Part shown: positions 1 to 12,571 of the stretch, piece by piece
Numbering within the stretch: the stretch's first letter is position 1
Layout of the letters: every line of letters begins with the position of its first letter
Assembly: GCA_032158295.1 (NCBI GenBank)
Contig: CM063248.1
Coordinates: 18,992,773 to 19,056,772 of the forward strand
DNA length: 64,000 bases
Reading direction: 5' to 3'
Source: Pycnopodia helianthoides
Lineage: Eukaryota; Echinodermata; Asteroidea; Forcipulatida; Asteriidae
Made by a program: the position numbers and the translations under genes
Notes under the pieces: generated by a model
The model's input: only the letters and a program-made list of their open reading frames with translations
Databases searched by the model: none
Told to the model about the DNA's origin: nothing

Positions 1-2426
1 GTGTAAGACATGCTGGACTATTTTTAAAGATTCAGATGTTTCAGTGTAGAGTCATTCACTGCTCTGATTGGCTCTTCTGAATGGAGAACTGTGAGAACTA
101 AATAATAGTTGAGACTTCAGTTACTGAATCGCTCACATAAATTCACCTCCTACCTCTGCGGCCATGTACATGTACATGTATTGCCTTGCTAAGTTGCTTG
201 ACATGTATCCGTCATGACCAAATCATTATCATTTTGTTCAGAACGGGTCAACTATGCTATACTTTCACTATAAAAGTATCCACGTGGCTATAATTATGAC
301 CGCCAAGATATGAAATTGGACACTTGTGAGAATTAACGAAGGCATGCCAAACTTCTGTCCCATCGTGAGCTCGCGTGTACGTGTGTGTGTACCAGCGCCC
401 TCTGTCGGCAGCTAATGCATCACTGTAACTTTATTTTGTGTATGTTTTGTTTGTTTCGATGGAGGTTGGGGGAAAAACAACAGTTTTTAATGTTGGGGTT
501 GCAGTTAGAGTACGTTTTTTGATCAGAGCCTTGCTTGTATAGCAGTCTAGAAATCTGGGTAAACAAACTGACCGTGGAGAAATGCTTGACAAGTCATGGA
601 GTCCACACAAGCCTTAAACTTCAAACCAAGGCTGGAAAACCATCCGGCCGATATCAGTATTACATTCTTAATAGGTCAACCTTCCATCGGAGTAGTGTAG
701 CGGAACAATTGGAGTGCCATTTCACACTCGAACCGCTTCTGTATCTGGTCCGACCTTCTTCTTTTTTTGTCTGAGCAAGATTCGTTCCAGGATATAGTAG
801 TAACAGATGTCGATGCCAGCCTTTCCAGTAACGCGACCCAGTTGCACAATGACGGTACAATTCCAATAGGGACGTTGAACCACGAGTCGGGACCCCCCCC
901 CCCTCGATCGATACGGTCCTTGCTCTGTGTTTGAACTGCTTTACTTCCTCCATGCTTGGACTATATTCTCTCGGCCGTATGCCATCAAGAGGTATAAATA
1001 GCCGTTAAAGTTTCATGGCCAGATTTTCGCAGGTTTTTAAAAACAATATGTGTATATTATAGATATTTTTTAGAACCTTTTCTTTGAACACATTTTGACG
1101 GATGATGCATGCTGTTTCAAAAACGAAAAACATGCACACAAACTTTCGCATACTCCACGGACAATGCACAAACTGTACATAATATGCAAAGTTGTTTGCA
1201 CATGGCTGATGGACGTGAGATAACTTCTGGATACTGACAATAATTCATTATTGGTTTTTGATTAACCACCACCCATCAGTGGCGGATTTGTTCGTGCAAG
1301 AATGAAAGCTTGTGACTTTTTTTTTCGAGTCTATAGAGAAATAGCTATTTACAACATACAGTCAAAATGTTCGGGTCGAATTGGCCTCAATTCAGACCTA
1401 GAAACCTTTAAGTGACCCTAAGCTCCTGATTTGTCAGGATATTTTCGTGCACATTTTGATTATGCCCTCAAAACTTTCTGGAAGATGTGATAGGAGATGC
1501 TGTCCTCTCATATTAAGAATTCTGTGCGTTTTATAAACCTTTCACCCGTTTTGGGGTCAAACTATTGAGGTCAAAGGTCAAACAATTATTATTTTTTTGA
1601 GGGAGCCACATGCCACCTTTAACTCCTGATGGCAACGATGTTTCTATATTATCAATACGGATAATAATGATATTGTTATGATGTGTTTCGCAGGGGGTTC
1701 CGGCTCTGATTAGAGAACGAGATCCCTTTCCGGAACCCGCGACCTTTCAACTTTTATCCTGCATGTCTATTGTTTCTGTACGAGCTGAACGTTTTGACAT
1801 GAAAACATGGGGGCCGAAAACTGTTCAGCTTTGTTTTAAGTTGCCCGAGACTCAGAGGTGGAGGAAAACGGCCGTAACCGATACCAAAATGATATGTTTA
1901 TTAATCCAAATATGGACTTCACTCGACATAAAACTGGTGCTTGTCGTCCTGAAGTTATGGCATTGATTTTTTCTTTCGTTAGGAAAAAGTAATGGAGTTT
2001 ATGAACGGCCATAACAGCATCCCTAACAAAACAGAAACCGTTAATTGTTTGTTTGCTGTTGTTTTTTTCAGATGCAATGTTTACAAGCTGATTGTATAAT
2101 GTTGTGATTCTGGAAAATTACAGGATGTATAGGCCTAAATAATAACTTCCCATCGGAGCACCAGTATTTGTTGTCCCTTTAAGTTAGTTATAGCCGCGTT
2201 CTCAAAATAAGGAATTGTTTTTCCAAATCGAGGATCCGTCTTCCAACGTTTGGTGAATACACAAGATGGTTTGTGCATTGACATTTCTAAACAGCTGTTG
2301 TGTCTTGTGACAAGTTGGTGACATTTGACGCAGACGATGGCTTGCACACTACAGCAATATTGTCTATCATAGGTGATTAAAGACTCGTGCTTTTCAAATT
2401 TGGGATACTAATCTAGACATTCGAGT
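1..2426. other. Intergenic, no gene recognised
   Basis: Only short, unrelated open frames. An ACATGT microsatellite lies near 164-180 and a C-run at about 893-904. No coding homology was recognised on either strand. Confidence 0.5.
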
Positions 2427-2898
2427 TATTTTACAAGTATTTCCCTTACCTTTAAATGGTTATAGGGGTTCCTTCGTAGTGGAGGAGCTAGCCATGGTTC
2501 GTTTTTTTTTTTTACCTTTTAAAGGTTTGTGAATAACACACTGTGTCCGGGCTGTTGTGCGCAATTTCATACATCTGCTCATTTTTTGACACGCTAAATC
2601 GAAATGATATGAATTGTGTTTTGAAGGCAGATATTTGTGTTTGACGTCATGGCTGTGTTCATTATTTTACAAGTATTTCCCTTACCTTTAAATGGTTATA
2701 GGGGTTCCTTCATAGTGGATGAGCTACCCATGGTTCGTTTTTTTTTTTACCTTGTAAAGGTTTGTGAATAACGCACTGTGTCCGGACTGTTGTGCGCAAT
2801 TTCATACATTTGCTCATTTTTTGACACGCTAAATCGAAATGATATGAATTGTGTTCTGAAGGCAGATATTTTGTGTTTGACGTCATGGCTGTGTTCAT
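2427..2898 (+). repeat. Tandem duplication, two copies of about 236 bp
   Basis: Copy 1 is about 2427-2662 and copy 2 about 2663-2898. Both start TTTTACAAGTATTTCCC and end near GACGTCATGGCTGTGTTCAT. They differ by scattered substitutions and T-run length changes. No gene is evident in the unit. Confidence 0.9.
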
Positions 2899-3745
2899 TT
2901 CTCGTGAGTCGGATATGTTTGAATTAAAGTAACAAGTAACAGAAGAAGCTTCGGATTATTGAAAATAGTTCATCTGTTTCCCGATCAGTACGCACTGATC
3001 ATTTACCATTATTTTTTGAGATTGAGATTATTCAGGTGGGACGCATTACCCACCGAAGGGTCTTCGAACTAGCTGCTTATACTATTCAATCATACCGTAA
3101 GGACCCTTTATGTGTCTTTTTTCATTTCCAAATTAACTCCAGATTTCAGCTTCATAATGAATGACTTACTTCAAAATTGTGAGGGAAGTTCAAACATTCA
3201 CGGACAAATTGCAGGGATGTTTTGACGGCAGTCTGTAATGTACATAAATTATACGTTTTGGACTTGTTGAAATCGTACATCAGTACGTAGTGTATATTAT
3301 AATGGGTCCTATGAGTATGAAGGATCTTGTAGGTACTCAAAACTTACGGAATGTTTTTCATCTATTCCCGCTCTTTTGTTATTTGAAGGCCATTTGGTGC
3401 GAGATGGGCCCTTTCTATATTTATGGCAGACGATTTAGTTGCTATACTTTTGCTGATTGATGCCGCCGAACCGTAACTGCGGCGAAGTGATTGTGGGGGT
3501 AGGGGTGGAGCGTATCCCTCCTCGCGTATATGTAGCGCCCTCTTTTGGATTTGTCGTGTTATTGTCGACCGGAGTAAGGTTTTTACAAAATTTGCGAAAG
3601 GTTTTACAAATTTTTGCGAAACTGTGCTTCTCCACCCGCACGTGTCGTATCTTGACAACACATTGACTCACTATTCTCGCCGATTTGTATTCACTTTAGT
3701 GTCAACTGTTTCAACAAATTCATTTTCAGACCCTGAATTTATGCA
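2899..3745. other. Intergenic, nothing recognised
   Basis: Overlapping short frames at 3362-3671 on both strands reflect a locally stop-poor stretch rather than a recognisable protein. Confidence 0.4.
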
Positions 3746-3972
3746 CTGGCAAAAATTCGCTCGTCCCCAGCGCCTTGCCTTAAAACCAAAGGCGCTGGGA
3801 TGGGCAAACGTATTAGGCACGCTCATTGGTTAATGCTCAGTCCCATCATGCATCACACTCGCACTGCAAGGCACTGCACGCATGACGTACTTCCTGAACA
3901 AGAATCTGTGCAAGCTAATTAGCCCATCCCAGCGGTCCTGGATAGGCCGCTGGGGCCGAGCGAATGGCAAAA
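3746..3972. mobile_element. Foldback-like element with inverted ends
   Basis: The left end GGCAAAAATTCGCTCGTCCC is mirrored at the right by CCGAGCGAATGGCAAAAA. Inside, CCCAGCGCCTT...AAGGCGCTGGGATGGGC and CCCATCCCAGCG...CGCTGGGG form further hairpins. About 227 bp, no coding capacity. Reads as a small foldback or MITE-type element. Confidence 0.6.
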
Positions 3973-4167
3973 AGACACAATAACAATTCAATAAATCAGC
4001 TTATCTGACCACTCGAGTCTGTTTTGAGTTGAAGGGGCACCGAATGACTTCCACTGGAAACGATCTCAGCTCTTAGCTGTGAGAAAACAACTCGTTGAAT
4101 GTTGAACCTTAAAATTACGGTTGCTGGTCATAAATGAACATTTATTTTAAGTTCATGCCCAATTCCC

Positions 4168-4663
4168 TCTAAGGCAGGGTATGCTTTTGGTAATTGTCAA
4201 AGACAAGTATACCCTCACTTGGTGTATCCCAACATATACATAAAATAAACCTGTGAAAATGTGTGCTCAATTGGTCATAATGGAAGAAAAAAACACCCTT
4301 GTTGCATAGCATTGCTTGCTTTCAGATGCCCGAGAAAGGCTTCATGCCTGAAGCTTTTTCTCAGATTCAAATTTTTATTTTAATTTTATTTTATTTATTT
4401 ATTTATTTTTTTATTATTTTATTTATTTATTTATTTATTTATTTATTTTTTATTTTTTATTTTTTATTTTATTTTTTATTTTTTTTTTTTGGGGGGGGGT
4501 GAAAGTTACCTCTTTCTCTAAAACTACACTACTTCGAAGGGGGTTCGTTCCAAACAATGTTTTACAATATCAACAACCCTCCAGTGCGCTTTATACCTAG
4601 TAAGTTTGTATACGGGTCATTAACTTGTTGAGTAATATTACCAAAAGAATACATTGCCTTTAA
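4168..4663 (+). mobile_element. TTAA-type MITE, family C copy 1, with internal T-rich expansion
   Basis: The start AAGGCAGGGTATGCTTTTGG and the end CATTGCCTTTAA match the inverted ends of family C. The body includes the shared CTCAATTGGTCAT segment and the CTTTCTCAGATTCAAAT segment. An ATTT/poly-T expansion at about 4373-4490, followed by a G-run, lengthens this copy. The right TTAA is at 4660-4663; the left TTAA is degraded. Confidence 0.8.
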
Positions 4664-5741
4664 AAAATGATGTGTTTTGGATGAAGGTGACTCCTCTCTG
4701 ACCAATATTGTTCTTTGCCTTTGAAATTGACGCACTCTTTGTTCGCATATAGTCAGCGGACTGAATGCATGCATGTTGACCTTGGCAGAGGTCAAATATT
4801 TTGTCCGGCTAGTTTTGGAGTCATCAGCCAAAAAAGTAGGGAATATCAACAAGAAAAAAGAAAAGAACCGTATACCATAGTTTATGAGAAAACCGGAAGA
4901 CTTGTTTTTTGACTTGCTGACAACTTGACACCCCTATCATAAGCCCACCACCCAGTTACTGGAGTGTTTGTTCGCCGGGCCGTGAACAGAATCATACGCC
5001 TGTCCAAACACCGCTCGGTCTGCCTCGATTTCCGCTGATGGACAGAAACCAACAACGGTCTGCGGGAAATATTGTTTTAGGCGTCGGGCGAAGATTTGGT
5101 AACGATACGTCGTGACCCCGGGGCTCACCATCGAGATAGTTCATGAACTATTTAGGATCGTGCTTTTTAACCTTTAAAATGAAAGGCTCGAAACATTCTC
5201 GAGAGACCAAACAGTCAGGCATGCAACTTTTCCTCGGATCAGCTGATTTCCTCTTTTTTATTCTCAGTTTTACCATTCAAAATTGAAAATTACTGTACAA
5301 AATCATTGAAATTTTGTAATTTCCTCTTTTTTGGTGAAGTTACAGTTGCATTCCTGAACAGTGTTGTGTTTTGCATCTCAATGTCCATAAAATAAAAAAA
5401 GCGTTTATTTGTGGAGGGTTGGTATATTATGAAGTTGTAACTTGTAGTTTGCAAGGATCTAACTTGTTTGTAAATTATCAGTTTCAAGTGCATCTAACTA
5501 GGATGCATTAGTATTTTTTACGAATCTTGTTTTTCGAATAGTGTTTTTATACAAACAACAAGGTTTTATAAATACAGACTTCTAAAAAAACAAAGTTTGC
5601 GTATGTATTTAAAAAAGAAAACGATGTCTGCCAAACAATTGTATTATTTCCCCCAAAACAAGATTTGCAAAGCAAGGCTTCAGCTTGGCAAACATTTAGG
5701 TTTGCCATTTGTCAAACAAGGAAGCATAGGCTGCACTTCCC
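4664..5741. other. Intergenic, nothing recognised
   Basis: Only short frames and AT-rich sequence. No recognised repeat family or coding similarity. Confidence 0.4.
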
Positions 5742-6083
5742 TTAAAGGTATTGTACACTTTTGGTAACAGCTCAAAACCAGTGTCCACATTTTGTGTGGT
5801 TAAACATTCGCATGAACAAACAAACCTGTGAAAGTTTGAGCTCAATTGGTCATCGAGGTCACAAGAAAATAGTGAAAAGAGATCTTATGTGTTTTCTGTT
5901 TTTTCAAGTTATCGCGCGCGATAATTACTAGTGTTTTACTCGTTTCTCAGAAACGATAGCATTTTAGGCAGAAATATTTTAAGGAACCCTTTCTACCATT
6001 ACTTACTTTAAATCATACAAGTTATGTGTGAATCTGTGAACATTGTGTTTTTCGATCTTACCAATAGTGTACAGGGCCTTTAA
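5742..6083 (+). mobile_element. TTAA-type MITE, family A copy 1
   Basis: TTAA at 5742-5745 and 6080-6083 flank about 334 bp. The ends are AGGTATTGTACACTTTTGGT and ACCAATAGTGTACAGGGCCT, imperfect inverted repeats. The centre has the palindrome ATCGCGCGCGAT. Non-coding. Confidence 0.85.
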
Positions 6084-6395
6084 AGCATGCGTACAACATT
6101 GGTAATTGTCAAATACCAGTATCCACACTGTGTGTAACCCAACATATCCATGAAATAACAAACCTGTGGAAATTTAAGCTCAATCAGTCACCAGAGTCAC
6201 AAGAAAGCAGTAAAAGACCCCTTTATATGTTTTCACTGTTTTCAAACATCGGATTTTATCACCGTGATAAAAACTATAGCATTTCAAGCAAAACTATTTT
6301 ACCACCATGACCATCTTTATACCATGTAAGTTATGCGCAAATCTGTGAACAATTATATTTTTAGTCTTACAATATTGTACACACACACTCTTTAA
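6080..6395 (+). mobile_element. TTAA-type MITE, family B copy 1, abutting family A copy
   Basis: Shares the TTAA at 6080-6083 with the preceding element and ends in TTAA at 6392-6395. It has the family signature AACAAACCTGTGGAAATTTA followed by a CTCAATCAGTCACC segment. Internal sequence is related to family A but diverged. Confidence 0.8.
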
Positions 6396-7500
6396 AACAA
6401 GTTTTGCCAAAGAAAATGTTTGCAAAAAACAAGGACTGCAAAAAATTTGTGAGAAAAAAAAGATTAGTGAAACATTGGAGTGCATGAATGCAATATTGAT
6501 ACTTTCAGTGGCACTAGCGGGCTTTCCTAAAAATGAGGTAATCGTTTATAACTGGTCCCTGCTTTTTAAAAGTGTTCCACTCTCGTCTTTGGCATCCTAC
6601 CCTATTGCCTAATTGGTTCTTTTTTTGTGACGATGCACGCATCGCACACGTATATATAAATGACAAGTCAGAATCCTTGAAAAAAAGTGACTTCGTTGTT
6701 CTCGGGAAAATACCTGGCGCTTGCCAAATACTTCGGCTAACGAGACCGCAGAAGAATGCTGAGTGGACGGTATTTCAAGGTGAGGAACCGGGTGGTAGTG
6801 GCAAGGTGTCTTTGGTAAAAAAAATTGAGTCCAGAGACACCGCCTGGACTTGTTTTCTGCTGTCGTGGTAAGTTTTTTTTTTTTCAGGGGGCCTTTGGAA
6901 CTATACAAAGTGTCTCTCCTGGAAAAGTTGTCCGTACACGTGCAGTGTGTGTCAAAATTTTGAACATGACTTGTCTTGATTGAACATAATTAATGATTCT
7001 TTATTATGTTTAATAATTGCGAAGGGGGGGGGGGCTGCAAATGCAGTAAACCACGCACGTCTGCCTTCATGGGTCGTTATTCTCACCTCGCGAATGTGTT
7101 CCTCATGCACGTACTACTGAGGTCTGGAGCCCAAGGGCTTGATATTTTCACACGCTCCGGAGAGGGTGTTTACGAAAGACTGTTTTGTTTGGGTAATTTT
7201 TTTGTAGCCAACTTGTTTTTGGTGGGGGTCTGCGTGTCGATGTGGTGGGGGTCATTGTCGGGCCCCGTGTCGCGGAGTGATTATTTCCCCGGGGTATGAC
7301 ATGTCAAAAACATGGTCTAGAAGTAGAAGCGGTTGGTGCCATTCCTTGAATCCGTGACTACATTTTGAGACCAGCGGTAAAGGTTTGGCAGGTATAACCT
7401 TGAGCCGATTCGTGTACTGGTACTGTACCTGCACCCCCACCACCAAACACCCTAACCACTCCCCGAATGACATCGTGTTACATAGAGGTAGGTTACCTCC
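6396..7500. other. Intergenic, nothing recognised
   Basis: Two overlapping 99-codon frames on opposite strands (6572-6908) have no recognisable domains. A G-run lies at about 7024-7033. Confidence 0.4.
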
Positions 7501-7863
7501 TTAAAGGTATTATACAGGATTGGTAGAGCTGACAAAACAGTCGCAAACAAAGTTCATGTTTTGTGTGATTAACCATATACATGAAATAACAAACCTGTGA
7601 AAATTTGAGCTCAATTGGTCATCGAGATTACAAGAAAATAGTGAAAAGAGACCTTATGTGTTTTCTGTTTTTCAAACATCGAGTTTATTATCGCGCGCGA
7701 TAAAAACTATTGGTTTGTTCATTGCTCAGAAACGATAGCATTTTAGGCAGAAATATTTTAAGGAACCCTTTCTACCATTACTTAATTTAAATCATGTAAG
7801 TTATGTGTGAATCTGTGAACATTTGTGTTTTTCGATCTTACCAATAGTGTACAGGGCCTTTAA
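7501..7863 (+). mobile_element. TTAA-type MITE, family A copy 2
   Basis: TTAA at 7501-7504 and 7860-7863. Closely similar to the copy at 5742, including the central ATCGCGCGCGAT palindrome and the end CAATAGTGTACAGGGCC. Confidence 0.85.
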
Positions 7864-8177
7864 GTCAAAGTCATTTTTTTCAGTTATCCATTTATTGGAT
7901 ATCGTTTTATTATTTGCATTTGAAATGTGTGTGCTATTCCCTGACACCTTTACCCGATTTGGGCGATTTTCGAATGTTTTGGGAACCTTGGGTTCTCCAC
8001 TGGTTCCCGCGTTGCGAACGTCAACGGTTCCCACTGAGTTTGTACGTCAGAAACAACCAACAAAACAAATATCCATTTTCTAGTTTTGGTTCCACTTATA
8101 GTTTTAATATAGTGACTTAAAGTTTCTGCCCTTCATTTGAGTACTTCGCTAATTGTAAAATTATAGACTACATGTAC

Positions 8178-8345
8178 TTAAAGGCGGGGTATAATTGTAG
8201 TAATTGTCAAAGACCAGTAATCCTCACTTGGTGCATGGAGGAATTTGTGTTCTTATTCCTGCATGCTTGGTGTATCCCAACGTATGAATAAAATAACAAA
8301 CCTGGGAACAAATGGGTTTATTGGTCATCGAAGAGATTGGTCATC
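8178..8345 (+). mobile_element. TTAA-type MITE, family C fragment
   Basis: Starts TTAAAGGCGGGGTATAAT and carries TAATTGTCAAAGACCAGTAA and a TTGGTGTATCCCAAC segment. It loses similarity after about 8340, so it is a 5' fragment with an internal insertion. Confidence 0.65.
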
Positions 8346-8910
8346 GACAAGATGATTTACCATATCATTGCTTTGTTCTTCGGATGGGACATTGAGTCGT
8401 AGGTCCCCTGCACTTGGATTGGTAGTGCACGTAAAAGAATACTTATCGTGGATCAGGACGGGGTTAACCCTGGTGTTTTTGGTTCACACGGCAAGCACCC
8501 TTGTTTACAGGTTTCCCCTCAGGCTTGCGAGACACGGTGATTAAGTTCACTTATACGAGGTATCCACGGTTTCATGACCAGAAATAATGACGGCTGCTGC
8601 CAAACGGAATCAAGGTTGACGTTGTGCTGTGTTGTGTATACAGTGAATGTTTCCTGTCAAAAAAGGTGAAAATGGAGGTCGGTCACTGAGTGCCCAGCTA
8701 CGCTGCTTCGGGGTGGATATTGGTCAGCAGCGATAAGCAAATCCGTCCTGTGATATTTTTGATACAACCTTTGACTTTGTGAACTTAGAACCATGTCGAA
8801 TCATGGAAGGTCAAAGCATGGTCACACCATGTCTGTATCCAAGTGAATGACTATGGTGTGGGTGACTGGCTGGTTACCATGAATGTACGAATTGTACTTT
8901 ATTAATAATA
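8346..8910. other. Intergenic, nothing recognised
   Basis: No coding or repeat family assignment could be made. Confidence 0.35.
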
Positions 8911-9250
8911 GACCACGTAACCTGTGTCCTCAAATGTTTTGAAAAGAGCCGCAGAGCCTGGACTTCCTGCAGGCACTATTTGTAAACAGCACAATGGAAG
9001 AAAACATTGATAATACTTTTTTTTTGAGATTGTGTACTGTCTGATTTTTATCAACCGTTTTGATATGAAGAAAAGGAGCACATCTAAAAACATGTTCAGC
9101 TGTTATTTGTTATAACTCTTTAATTTATGTGGAAGTTATGACTGCCAAATGTAGAACTCTCCATACGACCAGTGTAGTATCTTGCCTGCCAGGAAATGCC
9201 CAGGAATGTACAAGAAGGTCACTCTTTTTGTAAACAAAGGTTACATGATA
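8911..9250 (+). repeat. Interspersed repeat family F, copy 1
   Basis: Starts GACCACGTAACCTGTG and ends GTAAACAAAGGTTACATG. It shares AGAGCCTGGACTTCCTGCAG, TATGAAG and GGAAGTTATGAC blocks with copies at 26251, 31911, 33384 and 42486. The ends are weak inverted repeats (GTAACCT and TTTACAAA motifs). Non-coding, MITE-like. Confidence 0.75.
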
Positions 9251-12200
9251 TGTACGGGTTGACCCTGGTATATCAGGTTTGACTTCTAACAATCCACACC
9301 TTTTTTGATGATCACTTTCGTTCATATCGTCAGTGCGTGGCTATAGGCTCAAGCATGGAGGAAGGAAATCGAGAATGGATTTAAGTGTACAAACAAAACA
9401 CAATTGGTTACACCACCAACGATAAAAATAGTGATCCAACCAATGTGACCTTGTGATTACTTCCCAGGCCTCTAATAAATTTACATTATTATGGGCCGTT
9501 AAAACGGTGTTGTTGGTTTTTTGTTACCAGGTGCCCTTTGACCTAAAATGCCGCCATTCGCTCCTTCATCCCTTGCTTTATATTTTGAGATTATTTGTAG
9601 CAACGGACAATTAATAGGCCTAGGCATCGAGCTATTTACAGCATGGATAATTTCCTTCTTCAATGTTTTAAAGGGACTGTCGACGTAGACTGACCAATAA
9701 TTGTTGTGGTTAACAACGAGTATTGGTTACTGCGTGGGCCCACGAGGAGGGGGGGGGGGTGCTGTGGCAATTCGTTTTAACAGCCAATTGTTGAGTTGTA
9801 ACTGTCGATAAAGAGTTACTTTCCTTCCTCAATGTTTTTAAAAGGTACTGTCGACTGTCGTGTAGCCAAGGTTGTGATTGGTCAGCACGTAAGGGGGCGG
9901 AGCTTAATGTATCGGTTAATTGCCATTGCTAGCTTGCACCATGCTTGCTCTATAGCTTCATTCAAACAAAGTGCAGCTGTTTTGTTTGTGCAAGTAACTC
10001 ATTAGAATGTCTGCAAAGTGTCTGAGTCGCGTTAATGAATCGTGAAGATCCGGGGATAAACAAAAGGCGCCTTGTGGTGTTTTGTTCACTCGTCTGCACC
10101 ACTCATTAAAAAGGGGGGGGGGGGGGTTCGGGGTATTCCCGTCTGATCAAAAGTCCGCAAGTAAACTTAGCTAAATCTGTGTGAAATTTTTAAAAGGCAC
10201 TCAAACAATATTTAGAAGTCTTTCAGCCTCTTGAAAGAATGTGACACCTTAACTGGAATGTTCGGATCAATTTTAGAGCCAGTCCTCAATTATATTTCTA
10301 GCTAGGCGTTGTACATATAGAGCTATATGTAAATGTTATGAAACCGCAGCTTGGTCTTGGGCTCTGGTTTCGGCTGTGTCAGTTTTGTTTTGAAAGTCAA
10401 GTAATGAACCACAAGGGAAACTGACTGGGTAAATTTCAAATGGTTTGGGGTTGAACAAAGAATTTTGTTTCTGAAAGCGTACATTTTTTGGTAAGGGACT
10501 TCAACAAGGGGGGACGGTGCCCGATGGACCCTTGGTGGTACACCCCACTATTAAAATAAACTCCCATAACATACAGTGCAAAATGCTAAATATTCAAAAA
10601 TACACAGTTACACCAAAATTAACACTTAGAAGTCTCACAGCTTTTTACAGTAAAGGGAAAATTATCCACTATTAAATTCTTGAACCTTTTACCCTCTGCT
10701 CAATTTGATCTGGGGAGTGTCAAGGCCCGTCGAGTTATTCTCCCTCCAAATAAAAACGCCCTTACTTACCCCTGTGTAAATTTCCAAACGTCCGAGCATC
10801 AATCTTGAAAAAAATGTCCCTACACCTCTGGGACAATTTTTTTCAGGGCCTATGTCATCCAAATGTCATCCAAAATACCTCAAGTTGGAAGTCAACTACC
10901 CCAAGGTCACAGTTTGGCAAACATTTTTACACTGTACCCCTTTGTTGGCTCTCAAAGCTGTCTCATATAGAACATTTTGAGGGCCTACAAAATATTAATG
11001 AGGCAGCGCTCTGTTTTCTACCTACTTAATGGGGTGCACCATTAGCCTGAGCCAAGCCGAAGCTTTGGTTTCGAAAAAGGCCTGTGAATTGTCGTGTGGC
11101 TGCGGCTTTTGCCTGGTTCCCTTCTCCACAGTTTTCAATCATAGTGGTTATAATCAAAGTATAGCCGATACCTGGCTACTCTTCCACTTTGCCTCGGTTT
11201 TTGCACGCGTGAAATTGTGTCGGGGTTATGAAGATGGAAAATAATATTTGATAACGGGCTTCGTCGAGATCGCGGCCAATGCAGAGCGCCCCCTTGCGTT
11301 GAGTTTAATCCGAACTGAACTTCCCCACAATAAGTCAAACGAAACGAAAGCGAATGATGAAAGTACACGAATTGCAATTATAAGCCCAGGCAGGCAAACA
11401 AATCTAACCTTTTCTGATAGGTTGACAACACTCTACGTTTTGAAAGATGTTAATAGTGGCTTCTTAAATAGCGCTCATATCCGTCACTCAGTGACGCTCA
11501 AGGCGCTTCATCAGTCAGTATTTCTGCAAGGTATATATGTGGAGCAACTTTTTGAAGTTTGAGACATATTCCTTTACTTAGCACAATGTAATGGTTTACA
11601 AGGTGCTGTGGCGCAATATGCTGCCAATCAAACCAGGAACACCGGGGCGAACCCGGTTGAGCTTATTTCACAGGGTTTTTTTTATTTCATGTTTATGTTG
11701 GGTCACATAGTCGAGTTCGTTCACTCCTTCTTGTCGGTATATCGTTTTTCTTGTTGTATCAACGGTGAACGGTGACAATTACGGGCCGTCCCGAAACATT
11801 ATGAGGCATGTCATGTCATATCCTAAAATATGTTCGTCTGGGGACGCCACTATAGTGGGGCCGAGTGTGATTTTTTTTTCTGCAGCATACTTCGTCAATA
11901 CATTCAACAGTTAAGAGATAGGTTGTTCTTCCCTTGTCCATTAACTGTTGACTCCCTAGCGGCGTGTGCTGCAGAAAATAAATTTGCGGGCCGAGTCTGG
12001 TCCGTGTAACTTAACAGTATACACCGCACGGCAAGATAGTTATGGTTTGTTTGGGTACGAGGTCACAAAAACACGCATTAATTTGAGTCAACTCTGCTCT
12101 TTTACACCTCTGTTGTTTGAAAACGGAACACAATGACTTCCTCTTGGGAACGAGTATGGATAGAGTGTATATCCTGAAATAAAAAAAAACACTTCATTTT

Positions 12201-12261
12201 TGACGTGTGTGTGTGGTCCACACAATGCAAATGGATTGATGTCACCCACTGGTTTAGATGT
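9251..12261. other. Intergenic, nothing definite
   Basis: Homopolymer G-runs lie near 9746 and 10112. A short local duplication is seen at about 9645-9690 and 9812-9855 (shared CCTTC.TCAATGTTTT..AA block ending ACTGTCGAC). A family B-like scrap (TTTCATGTTTATGTTGGGTC) lies at about 11650-11715. Small frames at 11029-11562 have no recognisable homology. Confidence 0.4.
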
Positions 12262-12571
12262 GTACAGCATTGATAGGATTGAAAATATAAACGTTCACAG
12301 ATTTACACATAACTTACACGGTGTAAAGATGGTCATGGGGGAAAACGAGTCCTTTGACTAGTTTTTTTAGGAAGTGAGTAAAACAATTAGTCTTCAGCGC
12401 GCGTGTCCAAAACCTGAGTCTGAAAATAGTGTGAACACATAATAGTTTTTTTTACTATTTTCTTATAAATCCGATGACCGATTGAGCTCATTTCACAGTT
12501 TTTTTTTATTTTCATGTTTATGTCGGTTCACATAGTCTTTGAACATTACCAATGTTGTACATGTGCTACCT
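12262..12571 (-). mobile_element. TTAA-type MITE, family B copy 3, degraded
   Basis: In reverse orientation it carries the family end ACATTACCAATGTTGTACAT and the segments ACACATAACTTACACGG and TGACCGATTGAGCTCA. Flanking TTAA is not intact, so this is an old copy. Confidence 0.6.
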
